Of a stretch of 64,000 nt of DNA, positions 8,724 through 18,159 are shown in pieces. Within the stretch, counting starts at the first letter, position 1. Each line of letters opens with the position of its first letter. The stretch is from Streptomyces ardesiacus. Its GTDB lineage: Bacteria; Actinomycetota; Actinomycetes; Streptomycetales; Streptomycetaceae. Where the stretch lies: assembly GCF_003112575.1 (NCBI RefSeq), contig NZ_BEWC01000002.1, forward strand, positions 434,001-498,000, in the 5' to 3' direction. Below the pieces are notes generated by a model. That model was not told the origin of the DNA. It made no database searches and saw only the letters and a list, made by a program, of their open reading frames with translations. The position numbers were made by a program, and so were the translations under genes.

Positions 8724-9739
8724 GCCGCCCCCGCCGTGCCGCCCGTGCCGCCCGCCTTCGCCCGGCGCGCCGCCCGGCGGCGGCGCACGGCCCGTGTGAC
8801 GAGGGGTGGCAGCAGGTCCAGGGCGAGCCGCCGGGTGCGCTCCCGGGGGACCGAAGCGCGCGCCGCGCGGACCGCGCGGGCCGCCGGACGGGCCTGTGCG
8901 GCCTGCCCCGGCACCGGCGCGGTGGTGTCCGGCCGGCCCGCACCCGGCGCCGGGACGGACGCGGCGGCGGGCGCCGGGTGCCGCGAGGACGGCAGGGAGG
9001 GCGGCCGCAGCCGCTTGCTCCGGGCGCGGGTGCGCACCAGCCGGTGACCGGCGGCGTGCTCCACCGTCACGGAGATGTCGTCGCGCCCGTGCAGCGCCGC
9101 GAGCAGCTCCTCCTGCGCGGGCTCCGGGTCGCCCCACGTGCCGTACAGCTTCTGGCTGCTCAGGCAGACCGGGCGCAGGCCGCGGTTGAGCACCGCCTCC
9201 CAGGCCGCGACGGCGACGCCCGGGGTGTGCTCGCTGCGGAAGTCGTCCAGGACGACGATGCCCTCGGGCACCAGCAGCTCCTTGGCCGCTCCGATGTCGC
9301 CCTCGACGTGCTCGTACAGGTGCGAGGCGTCGACGTGCACGAAGCGGCAGGTGCCCGGCGCGACCTCGTCGACGACCGCGGAACTGGGCGCCTGGACGAT
9401 CGTCGGCAGGGTGTCGTGGAAGGAGAGGTAGTTCCGTTCGAAGGCCTGGCGAGTGAGGGAGGAGTACGACTTCGCCGCCTCCGCCCGGTTGGCCGCGTCC
9501 GGCGGCTCCGCACCGAACAGGTCGCAGACGGTGAGTCTCTCGCCGTCCCGCAGCCGGTGCCCGAGCAGGATCGCGCTCTTGCCCAGGTAGGCGCCCAGTT
9601 CCAGCAGGTCGCCGCGGGTGCCCAGCCGCTCCTGCCGCTCCAGGAACCAGGAGAACAGCACCTGGTCGAGCGGCCAGAACCAGCCGGGCACGTCGTTCAG
9701 CTCGCCGGGGTACTCGTGCGTCTCTTGCGCAGTGGCCAT
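8708..9739 (-). CDS. Class I SAM-dependent methyltransferase with disordered C-terminal tail
   Basis: Protein of 343 residues. The first about 225 residues form a Methyltransf_24-type Rossmann fold: LLELGAYLGKSAILLGHRL is the SAM-binding motif I, CRFVHVDASHLYEHVEGDI the acidic loop, and GIVVLDDF the strand 5 region. This subfamily often sits in cell-surface glycan loci. The remaining about 115 residues are Ala/Pro/Arg-rich and probably disordered. The ATG at 9739 was chosen because the fold begins directly after it. It is followed on the same strand by nothing and preceded by a second methyltransferase gene; both flank the glycopolymer cluster and may methylate a sugar of that polymer. That role is inference from position. 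Confidence 0.75.
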   Translation of the reverse strand: MATAQETHEYPGELNDVPGWFWPLDQVLFSWFLERQERLGTRGDLLELGAYLGKSAILLGHRLRDGERLTVCDLFGAEPPDAANRAEAAKSYSSLTRQAFERNYLSFHDTLPTIVQAPSSAVVDEVAPGTCRFVHVDASHLYEHVEGDIGAAKELLVPEGIVVLDDFRSEHTPGVAVAAWEAVLNRGLRPVCLSSQKLYGTWGDPEPAQEELLAALHGRDDISVTVEHAAGHRLVRTRARSKRLRPPSLPSSRHPAPAAASVPAPGAGRPDTTAPVPGQAAQARPAARAVRAARASVPRERTRRLALDLLPPLVTRAVRRRRAARRAKAGGTGGTAGAAQSRP

Positions 9740-9851
9740 GAGGCGAGGATGCCCCCTGGGCGGCCGAAAGTAAGGGGGCACGCGCGATCCGACGGTCGGA
9801 AAATCGCACGAATCGCCCAACGTGTCCGCCCGGGCACGCCGCGCAGCCCGC

Positions 9852-10802
9852 TCAGGCCGCCCGCAGGAACGCCGAGCGGGCCGCCTTGCCCAGGAAGACG
9901 AACCGGGTCGTCGTGCCCTTCAGGCGGTCGTCCAGGGCGTCCTTGATGCCCGGCCAGCGGGGGTCGCCGTAGTCGTCAAGGACGACGATCCCGCCGGGCG
10001 CGGCGATCTCCTCGGCCCACTCCAGGTCCCGGGCGACGCCCTCGGCCGAGTGGTCGCCGTCCACGACGATCACGCCGTAGTCGCGGTCCGAGACGGCCGC
10101 CCGGGTCTCGGGGTCCTCGGAGAAGCCCTGCCGGATGCGCGCCGCCGCGCCCGCCGGACCGGCGAGGGCCAGGTTGGTGCGCACGGCGTGCTCGTCGACC
10201 GGCGCGCCCGTGGGGTCCGGACGCCGGTCGGTGCCGGGCTGGAGCTGCACGCCGGCGAACGGGTCGACGATGGTCAGGGCCGGGCTGCGGCCGTCGCGCT
10301 CCATCATCCGGACGAGCCCGGCGGAGAACATGCCGTAGAGGGTGCCGATCTCCAGGATCTCGTCGTTCGGCGGGTCCAGCAGGGGGATCGTGCCGAGCTT
10401 GCCGCAGATGTTCATGGTGCCGCCCGCGATCCGGCCGACGCCCAGCGACTCCAGCGCCACCAGCAGGCGGAAGGCGGCGGCGACGTTGCGCTCCGCCGCC
10501 TCGCGGTCGCCGCACAGGGCCTCGACCTCGGCGTACAGGTGCTCCAGTGAAGCCTCGCCCACCATGCGGGATATGCCGCGGCCGCCGGGGCCGAGCAGCA
10601 GCTCGATGGTGAGCTGCCGGTGCCTCAGTTCCTCGACGTCGCGGACCAGTCGGCCGGTGTCCGGGACGGGCGGTGCCGACGGGGCGCCGGTGCGGCGGAC
10701 CGCCGAGCGGACCTGTCGCTCGATGCGCTGGTCGATGAGGTCGGCGACGGGGCGCAGCAGACGCCGGGACACCGGGCTGCGGAGCAGGGAGCGGCTGTTC
10801 AT
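9852..10802 (-). CDS. Class I SAM-dependent methyltransferase
   Basis: Protein of 316 residues. After an Arg-rich N-terminal region (about 1-110) the catalytic fold carries DEILEIGTLYGMFSAGLVRM (motif I), TIVDPFAGVQLQP, YGVIVVDGDHSAEGVARDLE and GGIVVLDDYGDPRWPG. The VDGDHS segment is typical of O-methyltransferases acting on sugars or other glycans (Methyltransf_24 group). It is separated by 112 nt from the neighbouring methyltransferase and transcribed away from the YfhO-like gene. It may decorate the surface polymer made by the adjacent genes; the acceptor is unknown. Confidence 0.75.
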   Translation of the reverse strand: MNSRSLLRSPVSRRLLRPVADLIDQRIERQVRSAVRRTGAPSAPPVPDTGRLVRDVEELRHRQLTIELLLGPGGRGISRMVGEASLEHLYAEVEALCGDREAAERNVAAAFRLLVALESLGVGRIAGGTMNICGKLGTIPLLDPPNDEILEIGTLYGMFSAGLVRMMERDGRSPALTIVDPFAGVQLQPGTDRRPDPTGAPVDEHAVRTNLALAGPAGAAARIRQGFSEDPETRAAVSDRDYGVIVVDGDHSAEGVARDLEWAEEIAAPGGIVVLDDYGDPRWPGIKDALDDRLKGTTTRFVFLGKAARSAFLRAA

Positions 10803-11160
10803 GGGGAGGGGGCCTCTTATCCGTCATGGGGACGCACGGCAGTGCGGGAGCACGTGGGAGGTGGCGCAGGGGCCAGCCTAGGAAAAAGGCCGCCGAATTG
10901 TGCCGGCCGGCCGTCGTGAAAGACGGAATTAACCTCTGCTTCATTTCTGCTGTGCATTCCCTCTCCCCCCGGTTCGGCGGCGATCGGCCGGAATTGACTG
11001 CTCCGGCGGGGCAGGCGCGCATTCGGCCATCAACCATTCGCCCGTTGTTCACCGGCGATTGCCCAACCAAGACGGAATGCCCCCGGTCTAATCGATTGGA
11101 CCGGCGCACGGGGGATTCGCCTCCCCGCACGCGACGCATACTGCTTGGGGCCCGCCGAGA
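10803..11160. other. Divergent intergenic region upstream of the glycopolymer genes
   Basis: This 358-bp gap has lower GC than its surroundings (around 10910-11090) and no supportable gene. It should hold divergent promoters for the methyltransferase and the YfhO-like gene. No clear operator or -10/-35 pair could be fixed. Confidence 0.5.
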
Positions 11161-14100
11161 ATGAAACGCTCAATCCTGCGCGGCACACCGCGACGGGCCG
11201 CCGCGCTGCTCGCCGCGGCCCTCACCGTCACCGCGTTCTGCGCGGCCGACGCCGTCGCCCGCAGCTATCCCTTCGGTCCGCGCACCCGCGCGGTCAACGA
11301 CCTGGGCAACCAGTACGTGCCGTTCCACGCCCACCTGTGGGACCTGCTGCACGGCCGCTCCGACGGCGGCCTGCTCGTCAACTGGCAGTCCGGGTTCGGC
11401 TCCAGCTTCCTGCCCGACCTCGGGACCTATCTGAGCAGCCCGTTCGCCCTGCTCGTGGTCGTGTTCCCGAGGGACGAGATCGACCTGGCCGTCTACGTGA
11501 TCACCGTCCTGAAGACCGCCTGCGCCGGTGCCGCCATGGCCTGGCTGCTGCTGCGGCTGCGTCCCGGCCGCTGGTGGGCGGCGGGACTGCTGGGTGCCGC
11601 GTACGCCCTGTGCGGCTGGTCGCTCGCCGACGCCTCGTACAACCCGATGTGGCTCGACGGCCTCGTCGCCCTGCCCCTGCTGTGCCTGGTCGGGGAGTGG
11701 GCGCTCGACGGACGGCGCCGGCTGCTCGGCGTGCTGGTCGTGGCGCTCGCCTGGATCGCCAACTTCTACACCGCCTACATGGCCACCCTCGGCGCCGGTC
11801 TCTTCCTGCTGCTCCGGCTGTGGCTCTCCGGCCTCCCGCGCCGCCGGGCCCTGGCGGCGGCCGGCCGGGCCACGGCCACCGTCGCCCTGGGCGTCGGCCT
11901 GGCCGCCCCGTTGGTCACGGTCGTCTACTTCGGCACGAAACACGCCTACCCGGGGCGGGTCACGCACTTCACGCCGGTCGCGACGCAGGACCTGCTGGCG
12001 CGGCTGCTGCCCACCACGTACGGGTTCGCCAGCCCCGCGCTCTTCGTCGGCACCACCGCGCTGCTGCTGGCCCTCGCCCTGCCCTTCCACCGGGCCGCCC
12101 CCGTGCGGGTGCGCGCCGGGTGGAGCCTGCTGGTGGCCGCCGTCGCGCTCTCGCTCCAGTGGACACCGACCCACCTCGCCTGGCACGCCTTCGCCACGCC
12201 CAACGGCAGCCCCTACCGCCAGACGTTCGTGCTCTGCGCGCTGCTCGTCGTCGCGGCCTGGCACACCCTGTCCTACGGCGTCCCCGCCCCGCGCGCCCTG
12301 GCCGCGGCCACCGCGCTGCTCGCCCTGGTCGCCGCCGTCGCGAGCCGGAGCGGCCTGGTGCACGCCTACGCCTGGCCCGTCCTGCTGCTGTCCACCGCGG
12401 GAGCACTCACCGGCCTCCTTCTGCTGCGCCGTGCGGAAGCGGCGGAAGCGGCGGAGGCCGCGGGAGCCGGGGGAGTCACGGTCCCCGAAGCCGGGGACGG
12501 CCGCGGGGCGGAGGCGGGCGACACGACCGGCGACACGACCGGCGACACGGGCGCGGCCCGCCGCCCGGGGCTCGCGGGGCTCGCCGTGCGCGTGCGCCGT
12601 GCGGAGGCCGTCCGGTCCGGTGCCGCCGCCACGGCTTCCGGCGGGGGGAGCGGCCGCGCCGCCGGGAGTTCCGCCGACGTCGACGACGGCCGCGAAGCCG
12701 ACCACGGCCGCGAAACCGGGGACGGACCCGGCGACGGACGTGGTCGAGGCGTCGGGGCGGACCCCGCACCCGCCGGGGAGGATCCCGCCCCCGCCGGGGA
12801 GGACCCCGCCACCGCCGGCAGGGGCGAGCCCCGGGCCGGACGGGCGGGGGCGCGTCGGCGGGTCGGACTGGCCGGGCTCGCCGTCGTCGTCCTGGTCGGC
12901 GCGCAGCTCGGCGAGGCCGCCGCCACCTCCGCCGTGGCCACCCGGCTGCGGCTCAACCACCTGGACGACTACGCGTCCTGGGGGGACCGGCAGCGCGAGC
13001 AGGCGAAGGCCGTGTCCGAGGCCGACGGCTGGCCCGCCCACCGCACCGACCCGGGTCGGGAGCAGACCGTGGGCAACGACCCCATGGTGGTGGGCGGCCA
13101 GGGCGCCCAGTACTACAGCAGCCTCACCGCCGACGTCCTCAGCCGTACCCTCACGGCCCTCGGCGGCGGCTGGACCTCGCGCGGCCGCAACGTACAGAGC
13201 CTGGACAACGCCGTCACCGACGCGGTCTTCTCCGTGGGCGCCCGGGTCCACTCCCCGCCCGACCAGCACCAGCGGTGGAACCCCCGCGACCGCGGCCCCG
13301 TGACCGTGTCCCGGCAGGACGTACCGCCCCTGGTCACCGTCCGGCCGGCCACCGCGCCCGACGCCCGCACCGGCGTCTCCGCCTTCGGCCCGTCGCCCTA
13401 CCGCAACCAGGAACTGCTGCTGGGCAGCCGCGTCTACACCGTGCCCGCGCTGACCGTCCGCACCGGCGACGGCGCGCGCCCCGCACGGGCGCCCGGCGAC
13501 CGGCCCGGCACCCTGGTCGAGGCCCCCCGCGCGAAAGCGGCCGCACACCGGCCCACGATCGACGCCCAGTGCCCGGCCCGCAGCGAGGTCTACCTCTGGG
13601 CGCCGCACTACTCGGGCACCGCCCGCCTCACCGACTCCCCGGCCAAGCCGCTGACCGGCCGGTTCACCTCCGACGCCGCCAAGATCGCCGCGATGCAGCG
13701 GCTCGGCACCGCCCCGGTCTCCGGCCACGTGCGGATCGAGCTGGCGCCGACCCGCACCGGCACCGTCCCGGACGGCGCGGTCGGCTGCCTGGACACCGCG
13801 CGGCTGCGCACCGCCGTGCGGGGGCTGAAGGCCACCGGCGCCGAGGAGGTGACCGTCTCCGACGGCACCGTCCGGGCCCGGCTCCCGGCCGGCAGCACGG
13901 GCACCGCCGTGATCGCCGCCCCCCGCATCGCCGGCTGGCGGTGCGCGGCGGACGGTGCCGCGGCCGAGCCCGCCCGGACCCACTTCGGGCTGATCGCCGT
14001 CCCCCTGGACGGCTCCGCGACCAGCGTCACCTGCACCTTCCACCCGCCCGGCCTGCGGCTGGGCGCGGCCGTCGGAGGGGCCTCCCTCCTGACCCTCGTC

Positions 14101-14202
14101 CTGCTCGGCACCCTCACCGCGGTCCGCCGCCGGCGGACCGCACGGCACCCCGCGCTCCACCCCGCCACCCGCCCGCGCGAGCGCATCACCAGCGCCCTCT
14201 GA
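11161..14202 (+). CDS. YfhO-family polytopic membrane protein (putative GT-C glycosyltransferase)
   Basis: Large membrane protein of 1013 residues with about a dozen hydrophobic segments: one near the N-terminus, a cluster between about 95 and 430, one near 555-575 and one close to the C-terminus. An extracytoplasmic loop near the start has the conserved VNDLGNQYVPFHAHLWDLLH pattern of the YfhO family, which contains the Asp expected in GT-C active sites. A charged, repetitive insert (about 430-555, rich in GDT, AGED and EA units) interrupts the membrane region. YfhO proteins transfer sugars from polyprenyl-phosphate donors to teichoic-type polymers. The next two genes encode the matching donor synthase and flippase-like protein, so this is the probable transferase of a three-part system. 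Confidence 0.82.
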   Translation: MKRSILRGTPRRAAALLAAALTVTAFCAADAVARSYPFGPRTRAVNDLGNQYVPFHAHLWDLLHGRSDGGLLVNWQSGFGSSFLPDLGTYLSSPFALLVVVFPRDEIDLAVYVITVLKTACAGAAMAWLLLRLRPGRWWAAGLLGAAYALCGWSLADASYNPMWLDGLVALPLLCLVGEWALDGRRRLLGVLVVALAWIANFYTAYMATLGAGLFLLLRLWLSGLPRRRALAAAGRATATVALGVGLAAPLVTVVYFGTKHAYPGRVTHFTPVATQDLLARLLPTTYGFASPALFVGTTALLLALALPFHRAAPVRVRAGWSLLVAAVALSLQWTPTHLAWHAFATPNGSPYRQTFVLCALLVVAAWHTLSYGVPAPRALAAATALLALVAAVASRSGLVHAYAWPVLLLSTAGALTGLLLLRRAEAAEAAEAAGAGGVTVPEAGDGRGAEAGDTTGDTTGDTGAARRPGLAGLAVRVRRAEAVRSGAAATASGGGSGRAAGSSADVDDGREADHGRETGDGPGDGRGRGVGADPAPAGEDPAPAGEDPATAGRGEPRAGRAGARRRVGLAGLAVVVLVGAQLGEAAATSAVATRLRLNHLDDYASWGDRQREQAKAVSEADGWPAHRTDPGREQTVGNDPMVVGGQGAQYYSSLTADVLSRTLTALGGGWTSRGRNVQSLDNAVTDAVFSVGARVHSPPDQHQRWNPRDRGPVTVSRQDVPPLVTVRPATAPDARTGVSAFGPSPYRNQELLLGSRVYTVPALTVRTGDGARPARAPGDRPGTLVEAPRAKAAAHRPTIDAQCPARSEVYLWAPHYSGTARLTDSPAKPLTGRFTSDAAKIAAMQRLGTAPVSGHVRIELAPTRTGTVPDGAVGCLDTARLRTAVRGLKATGAEEVTVSDGTVRARLPAGSTGTAVIAAPRIAGWRCAADGAAAEPARTHFGLIAVPLDGSATSVTCTFHPPGLRLGAAVGGASLLTLVLLGTLTAVRRRRTARHPALHPATRPRERITSAL

Positions 14203-14221
14203 CCGCGCCCCGGAGACCACC

Positions 14222-15172
14222 ATGCTCATATCGATCGTCGCCCCCTGCTACAACGAGGAAGACGTCGTCGAACGCTTCCACGCCGCCGTGCAGAAGGTCG
14301 CCGACGACCTGCTGCCGCTCGGCCACGACATGGAGTTCGTCTACGTCGACGACGGCAGCCGCGACCGTACGCTCCCCCTCCTGGAACAGCTCGCCGCGCG
14401 CGACCCGCGCGTCCGCTACGTCTCCTTCAGCCGCAACTTCGGCAAGGAGGCCGCCCTCCTCGCCGGCCTGCGCCACGCCTCCGGCGACTCGGTGGTGGTC
14501 ATGGACGCCGACCTCCAGCACCCGCCGGAGCTGATCCCCCGCATGGTCGAGCTGCGCGACCAGGGCCACGACCAGGTCCTCGCCCGGCGCAGCCGCAGCG
14601 GCGACCGCTTCACCCGCACCCTCACCGCCCGCCTGTACTACCGGCTGGTCAACCGGCTCGTCGACGTCGAACTCGTCGACGGCGTGGGCGACTTCCGGCT
14701 GCTGTCGCGGCGCGTGGTGGACGCGGTGCTGGCCCTGACCGAGTACAACCGCTTCTCCAAGGGCCTGTTCGCGTGGGTGGGGTTCCCCAGCACCACCTTC
14801 GAGTACGAGAACGCCGTACGCGAGCACGGCCGCAGCTCCTGGACCCTGAAGTCCCTGCTCAACTACGGCCTCGACGGGCTGCTGTCGTTCAACAACCGGC
14901 CGCTGCGCGCCGCCCTCCACCTCGGCATGACCCTGCTGACCTGCGCCGGGCTCTACACGGCGTGGATCGTGGGCGCCGCCCTCGTCAACGGCGTGGAGAC
15001 ACCCGGGTACGTCACCATCGTCACCGTCGTCACCGCGCTCGCGGGGGTGCAGATGGTGATGCTGGGCGTCGTCGGGGAGTACACGGGCCGCATCTACTAC
15101 GAGGTCAAGGGGCGCCCGCACTTCCTGGTGAAGGCGACCAACGTGGAACGGACGAAGGACCTCGTCCGCTGA
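14222..15172 (+). CDS. GT2 polyprenyl-phosphate sugar transferase (GtrB/CsbB-like)
   Basis: Glycosyltransferase of 316 residues of the dolichol-phosphate-mannose/GtrB family. The catalytic domain contains MLISIVAPCYNEEDVVERF, MEFVYVDDGSRDRTL, the FSRNFGKEAALLAGL block and the DxD-like VVMDADLQHPPE. Two C-terminal membrane helices (about 236-258 and 272-292) anchor it. Family members load a hexose from a nucleotide sugar onto undecaprenyl phosphate on the inner membrane face. It starts 19 nt after the YfhO-like gene and overlaps the GtrA gene by 1 nt (TGATG), completing a GtrA/GtrB/transferase set for decorating a surface polymer. Confidence 0.9.
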   Translation: MLISIVAPCYNEEDVVERFHAAVQKVADDLLPLGHDMEFVYVDDGSRDRTLPLLEQLAARDPRVRYVSFSRNFGKEAALLAGLRHASGDSVVVMDADLQHPPELIPRMVELRDQGHDQVLARRSRSGDRFTRTLTARLYYRLVNRLVDVELVDGVGDFRLLSRRVVDAVLALTEYNRFSKGLFAWVGFPSTTFEYENAVREHGRSSWTLKSLLNYGLDGLLSFNNRPLRAALHLGMTLLTCAGLYTAWIVGAALVNGVETPGYVTIVTVVTALAGVQMVMLGVVGEYTGRIYYEVKGRPHFLVKATNVERTKDLVR

Positions 15173-15660
15173 TGCGCACCGCACCGGCCCCTTCGGCCAC
15201 GACCCGGCCGACGGCGAGGCAGATCACGGTCTTCGCCGTGGTCGGCGTCGTCAACACCGGCACGTACTACGGCCTCTACCTGCTGTTCCTGCTGCGCCTG
15301 CCGTATCTCCTCGCGCACGTTCTCGCGTTCCTGCTCAGCATGGTCGGGTCCTTCTTCCTGAACGCGCGCTTCACCTACCGGACCCGGCCGACCTGGCGGA
15401 AGTTCCTGCTGTTCCCGCTGACGAACGCCGCCAACTTCGCGATCACCACGGCCGGCGTGTACCTGATCGTCGACGTGCTGCGGGCGGGCAGCCGGTTCGC
15501 CCCGCTGCTCGCCTCCGCGGCGGCGATCCCCGTGACGTTCGTGGTCTCCCGCTGGATCATGCTGCCGCGGGCGGGGGACCAGTCCGCCCCCGGGGGACGG
15601 CGGGGCGGAGGCCCGCCCGGCCGCTCCCCGGCGGACACCGGGGACCACCTCACCGTGTGA
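15172..15660 (+). CDS. GtrA-family membrane protein (putative lipid-linked sugar flippase)
   Basis: Membrane protein of 162 residues with four predicted helices (about 16-36, 40-62, 79-100 and 108-128). The GtrA signature is seen in FAVVGVVNTGTYYGLYLLFL and SFFLNARFTYR. GtrA proteins are thought to help flip polyprenyl-phosphate sugars made by GtrB across the membrane. The ATG overlaps the stop of the GT2 gene, so they form one translational unit. The Gly/Pro-rich tail after about residue 132 is probably disordered and overlaps the convergent gene by 11 nt. Confidence 0.85.
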   Translation: MRTAPAPSATTRPTARQITVFAVVGVVNTGTYYGLYLLFLLRLPYLLAHVLAFLLSMVGSFFLNARFTYRTRPTWRKFLLFPLTNAANFAITTAGVYLIVDVLRAGSRFAPLLASAAAIPVTFVVSRWIMLPRAGDQSAPGGRRGGGPPGRSPADTGDHLTV

Positions 15661-16984
15661 TCGAGCGCCGGATGGCCCGCGCCCGCCGCACCACCCTGCG
15701 TGCCGCGGCGTTGCGCGGGAGGAAGGCCAGCCGCTCGGGCACCCCGCCGGGCAGGCCCAGCGCCGTCAGCCGGCGCTTCTTGAAGTACCGGCGGGTGCGG
15801 GCGTCGAGATGGCTCCGCAGATACTCCTCGGCCGCCGGGCGCAGCTCCGGCAGGATCCTCGGCTGCATGGCGAACCCGACGGCGCGCACCAGCGCGTTGA
15901 GGGCCTCGGTGTCCAGGCCCGGCCGCCCCTCGGCGACGGCGTCCGGGTCGGACGGTCCCGGCAGCAGCGCGTCGACGACGGTGACGGGCACGCGGTTGCT
16001 GTTCTCGTACGGCGTCAGGCGGTCCAGCAGGGTCTCCGTGCCGACCCGGGCGACCGGCAGCCCGTACAGCGCGGACGCGGTCAGCAGGGCCGTGGAGAAG
16101 CAGCCGACGACCAGCGCCGGGCGCATCCGCCGGTACAGCACCTCCGCCAGGACCGGCGTGTCCAGCACGGTGAGTTCGACGCCGAGCCGCTCCGCCTCCT
16201 GCTCCAGGGTGCGGGCGAAACGGGCCGGGGCCGAGGGGTGCGGCTTGAACACCACCCGGGAGTGACCGAGCCCGACGGCGCCCGCCAGCATCTGCACGTG
16301 CAGGTCCTCCTCCTCCTCGGCGGAGAGGATGCCCAGCGCCGACAGGTACTGGCCGAGCAGCAGCGCCGGCTCCTCGACCCCGGGGAGCGCGGCGTCGGTG
16401 TCCGCCAGTTCGGCCAGCACCTTCGTGAACGCCGGGGTCGGCACGAGCTGCGCCGGGACGTCGAACTCGGTCAGCAGCAGAGGCGTCAGGCCCGGGACCA
16501 GGTCGAGGTGGAGCAGGCGTTCCACCCGGGTGCCGACCAGCGGGTCGAGCTTGTTGCGGGTGGGGCCGTAACTCATCAGCCCGTCGGCGTACACCGTCAG
16601 CGGCGCGTCGGTGAAGATCTGCGCCACGCCGAGCGCGGGGTGCACCTGGATCGACTCGACGGCCAGGGCGACGTCGTCCTCGCCCAGGTCCCACAGCAGC
16701 CGCAGGTGCCGCTCCCACAGGGGCGCGTCGTCCACCCGCGGCGACCAGCCGCCGGGATGGAAGGGGAAGATCGCCTCGTTCCAGGACACGACGTCGTCGA
16801 AGCGCGACCGCAGCCGCTCGAACCCGGGCATCCGGTCCGGGGACGGCGTCGTCTCGGGCGTCGCCGCGTTGTTGGAGACCAGCAGGATCCGCCGGTCGGC
16901 CGGGGCGAAGCAGCCCGCGTCCAGGGCCGCGGCGAGCGTGGCCGTGCCGTACAGCGTCGACGCCAGGAAGATCTGCGTGCTCAC
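15650..16984 (-). CDS. Alpha-2,8-polysialyltransferase-family protein
   Basis: Protein of 444 residues resembling the bacterial polysialyltransferase (POLYST/PST) family: STQIFLASTLYGTATLAAAL at the N-terminus, an HP dipeptide in RVVFKPHPSAPARF, and VVGCFSTALLTASALYGLPV near the C-terminus. In that family the HP and ST motifs bind the CMP-sugar donor. The GTG start overlaps the stop of the upstream GT2 gene (GTGA). With CMP-Kdn synthesis encoded 2.5 kb away, it is a good candidate for a Kdn transferase or polymerase. The assignment rests on motif recognition, and the donor is inferred from neighbours. Confidence 0.72.
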   Translation of the reverse strand: MSTQIFLASTLYGTATLAAALDAGCFAPADRRILLVSNNAATPETTPSPDRMPGFERLRSRFDDVVSWNEAIFPFHPGGWSPRVDDAPLWERHLRLLWDLGEDDVALAVESIQVHPALGVAQIFTDAPLTVYADGLMSYGPTRNKLDPLVGTRVERLLHLDLVPGLTPLLLTEFDVPAQLVPTPAFTKVLAELADTDAALPGVEEPALLLGQYLSALGILSAEEEEDLHVQMLAGAVGLGHSRVVFKPHPSAPARFARTLEQEAERLGVELTVLDTPVLAEVLYRRMRPALVVGCFSTALLTASALYGLPVARVGTETLLDRLTPYENSNRVPVTVVDALLPGPSDPDAVAEGRPGLDTEALNALVRAVGFAMQPRILPELRPAAEEYLRSHLDARTRRYFKKRRLTALGLPGGVPERLAFLPRNAAARRVVRRARAIRRSITR

Positions 16985-17961
16985 GCCGCCACCTCCGCAC
17001 CCTGCACCCCGCGGCGGCGCAGCCGGCGCAGCAGCGTGGCCCGCTCGGTGTCCATCGAGGCGAGCACCTCGTCGAGCGCGTCCTGCGGCATCCGGCGCAG
17101 GGCGGCGGCGCTCATCGCCTTCAGTTTGCGGGCCACGGCAGGCTCGAACCTTTCGACGGAACCGAGATGGTGGGAGATGATCGCGCAGTACGTGCGCACG
17201 GCCTTCGGCAGCAGCCGCGCGGCGTCCGCGTCGGCGGCCGCCCCCGCGACGACCTCGTCGAAGGCGCGGATGAAGTCCAGTTGGCGGACGTCGCCGATCT
17301 GGGTGAGCGAGGACGCCACCCCGCGCCGGTAGAAGACGCCGAGCAGCCCCGTGACCGCGAACGACTCCGCCTCCCGGTGCAGCTTCCAGATCCAGGGCCG
17401 GTCCTCGGCCGTGCGCAGGCCGTCGGTGAAGTGCAGCAGCCCCCGCTCCACCAGCCGGCGGTGGTAGACGCCGGCCCACGCGTAGGCGTAGTCGACGGAG
17501 GTGGACCGGTGGGCGGGCAGGATCGCGTCGCGCGGGCGCAGCACGACGCCCCGGCGGCCGTGCGGCACCCGGTGCACGACGCGGGCCCGTGCCGTGCACT
17601 GGACGTGGTCGGTGCGCACGAAGTCGCAGCCCAGCCCCTCGATCGCGGCGACCAGCCGCGCGTAGTGGCCGGGGGCCAGCCAGTCGTCGCCGTCCAGGAA
17701 CGTCAGGTACTCGCCGCGCGCCCGGTCGATGCCGGTGTTGCGGGCGGTGGCCAGACCGCCGTTCTTCTCGTGTCGGACCAGCACCGCCCCCGGCAGCTCG
17801 GACTCGGCCCGCGCGAGCAGGTCCGCGGTTCCGTCGGACGAGCAGTCGTCGACGAGAATGAATTCGAAGTCGTCCCGCGCGTTGGCGCGCAGACTCCGCA
17901 GGGTGTCGGGTGCGTATTGCCGCACGTTGTAGAACGGCACGATGACGGAGAGCTTTGGCAC
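16981..17961 (-). CDS. GT2 family glycosyltransferase
   Basis: GT-A fold glycosyltransferase of 326 residues: KLSVIVPFYNVRQYAPDTLR, FEFILVDDCSSDGTADLLAR, NGGLATARNTGIDRARGEYL, then the DxD-containing FLDGDDWLAPGHYARLV. A C-terminal helical domain (about 215-326) resembles those of teichoic-acid or wall-polymer backbone transferases. The GTG start at 17961 faces the divergent gene at 18160 across a 198-bp promoter region. It is co-transcribed with the polysialyltransferase-like gene (4-nt overlap). It probably adds a hexose to the polymer; donor and acceptor are unknown. Confidence 0.85.
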   Translation of the reverse strand: MPKLSVIVPFYNVRQYAPDTLRSLRANARDDFEFILVDDCSSDGTADLLARAESELPGAVLVRHEKNGGLATARNTGIDRARGEYLTFLDGDDWLAPGHYARLVAAIEGLGCDFVRTDHVQCTARARVVHRVPHGRRGVVLRPRDAILPAHRSTSVDYAYAWAGVYHRRLVERGLLHFTDGLRTAEDRPWIWKLHREAESFAVTGLLGVFYRRGVASSLTQIGDVRQLDFIRAFDEVVAGAAADADAARLLPKAVRTYCAIISHHLGSVERFEPAVARKLKAMSAAALRRMPQDALDEVLASMDTERATLLRRLRRRGVQGAEVAA

Positions 17962-18159
17962 GTGAATGACGTTAGGTGCCGGTCCGGCACCGGGCTTTAC
18001 CTCAACCTTGACATGCGGTGAACGAGGCGTGGCGAAGCGGTGAAGCGCGCGCTGTCCGGGACGCGGAACGGCTCGATTTCCCCTTCGGCGATGTGCTGTT
18101 CACCATCTGTTGGATTCCGGTTGGGCGGTTCCTAGAAAAGCCTTTTTAACGTCTACGGC

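Noticed and set aside
11085..11100. TCTAATCGATTGGA as an operator upstream of the YfhO-like gene
   Set aside because: Imperfect, single occurrence and no linked regulator; not better than chance.
11145..14534. 1129-codon plus frame and a 1019-codon minus frame over the YfhO-like gene
   Set aside because: Neither has any recognisable domain; both are GC-skew shadows of the YfhO-like and GT2 genes.
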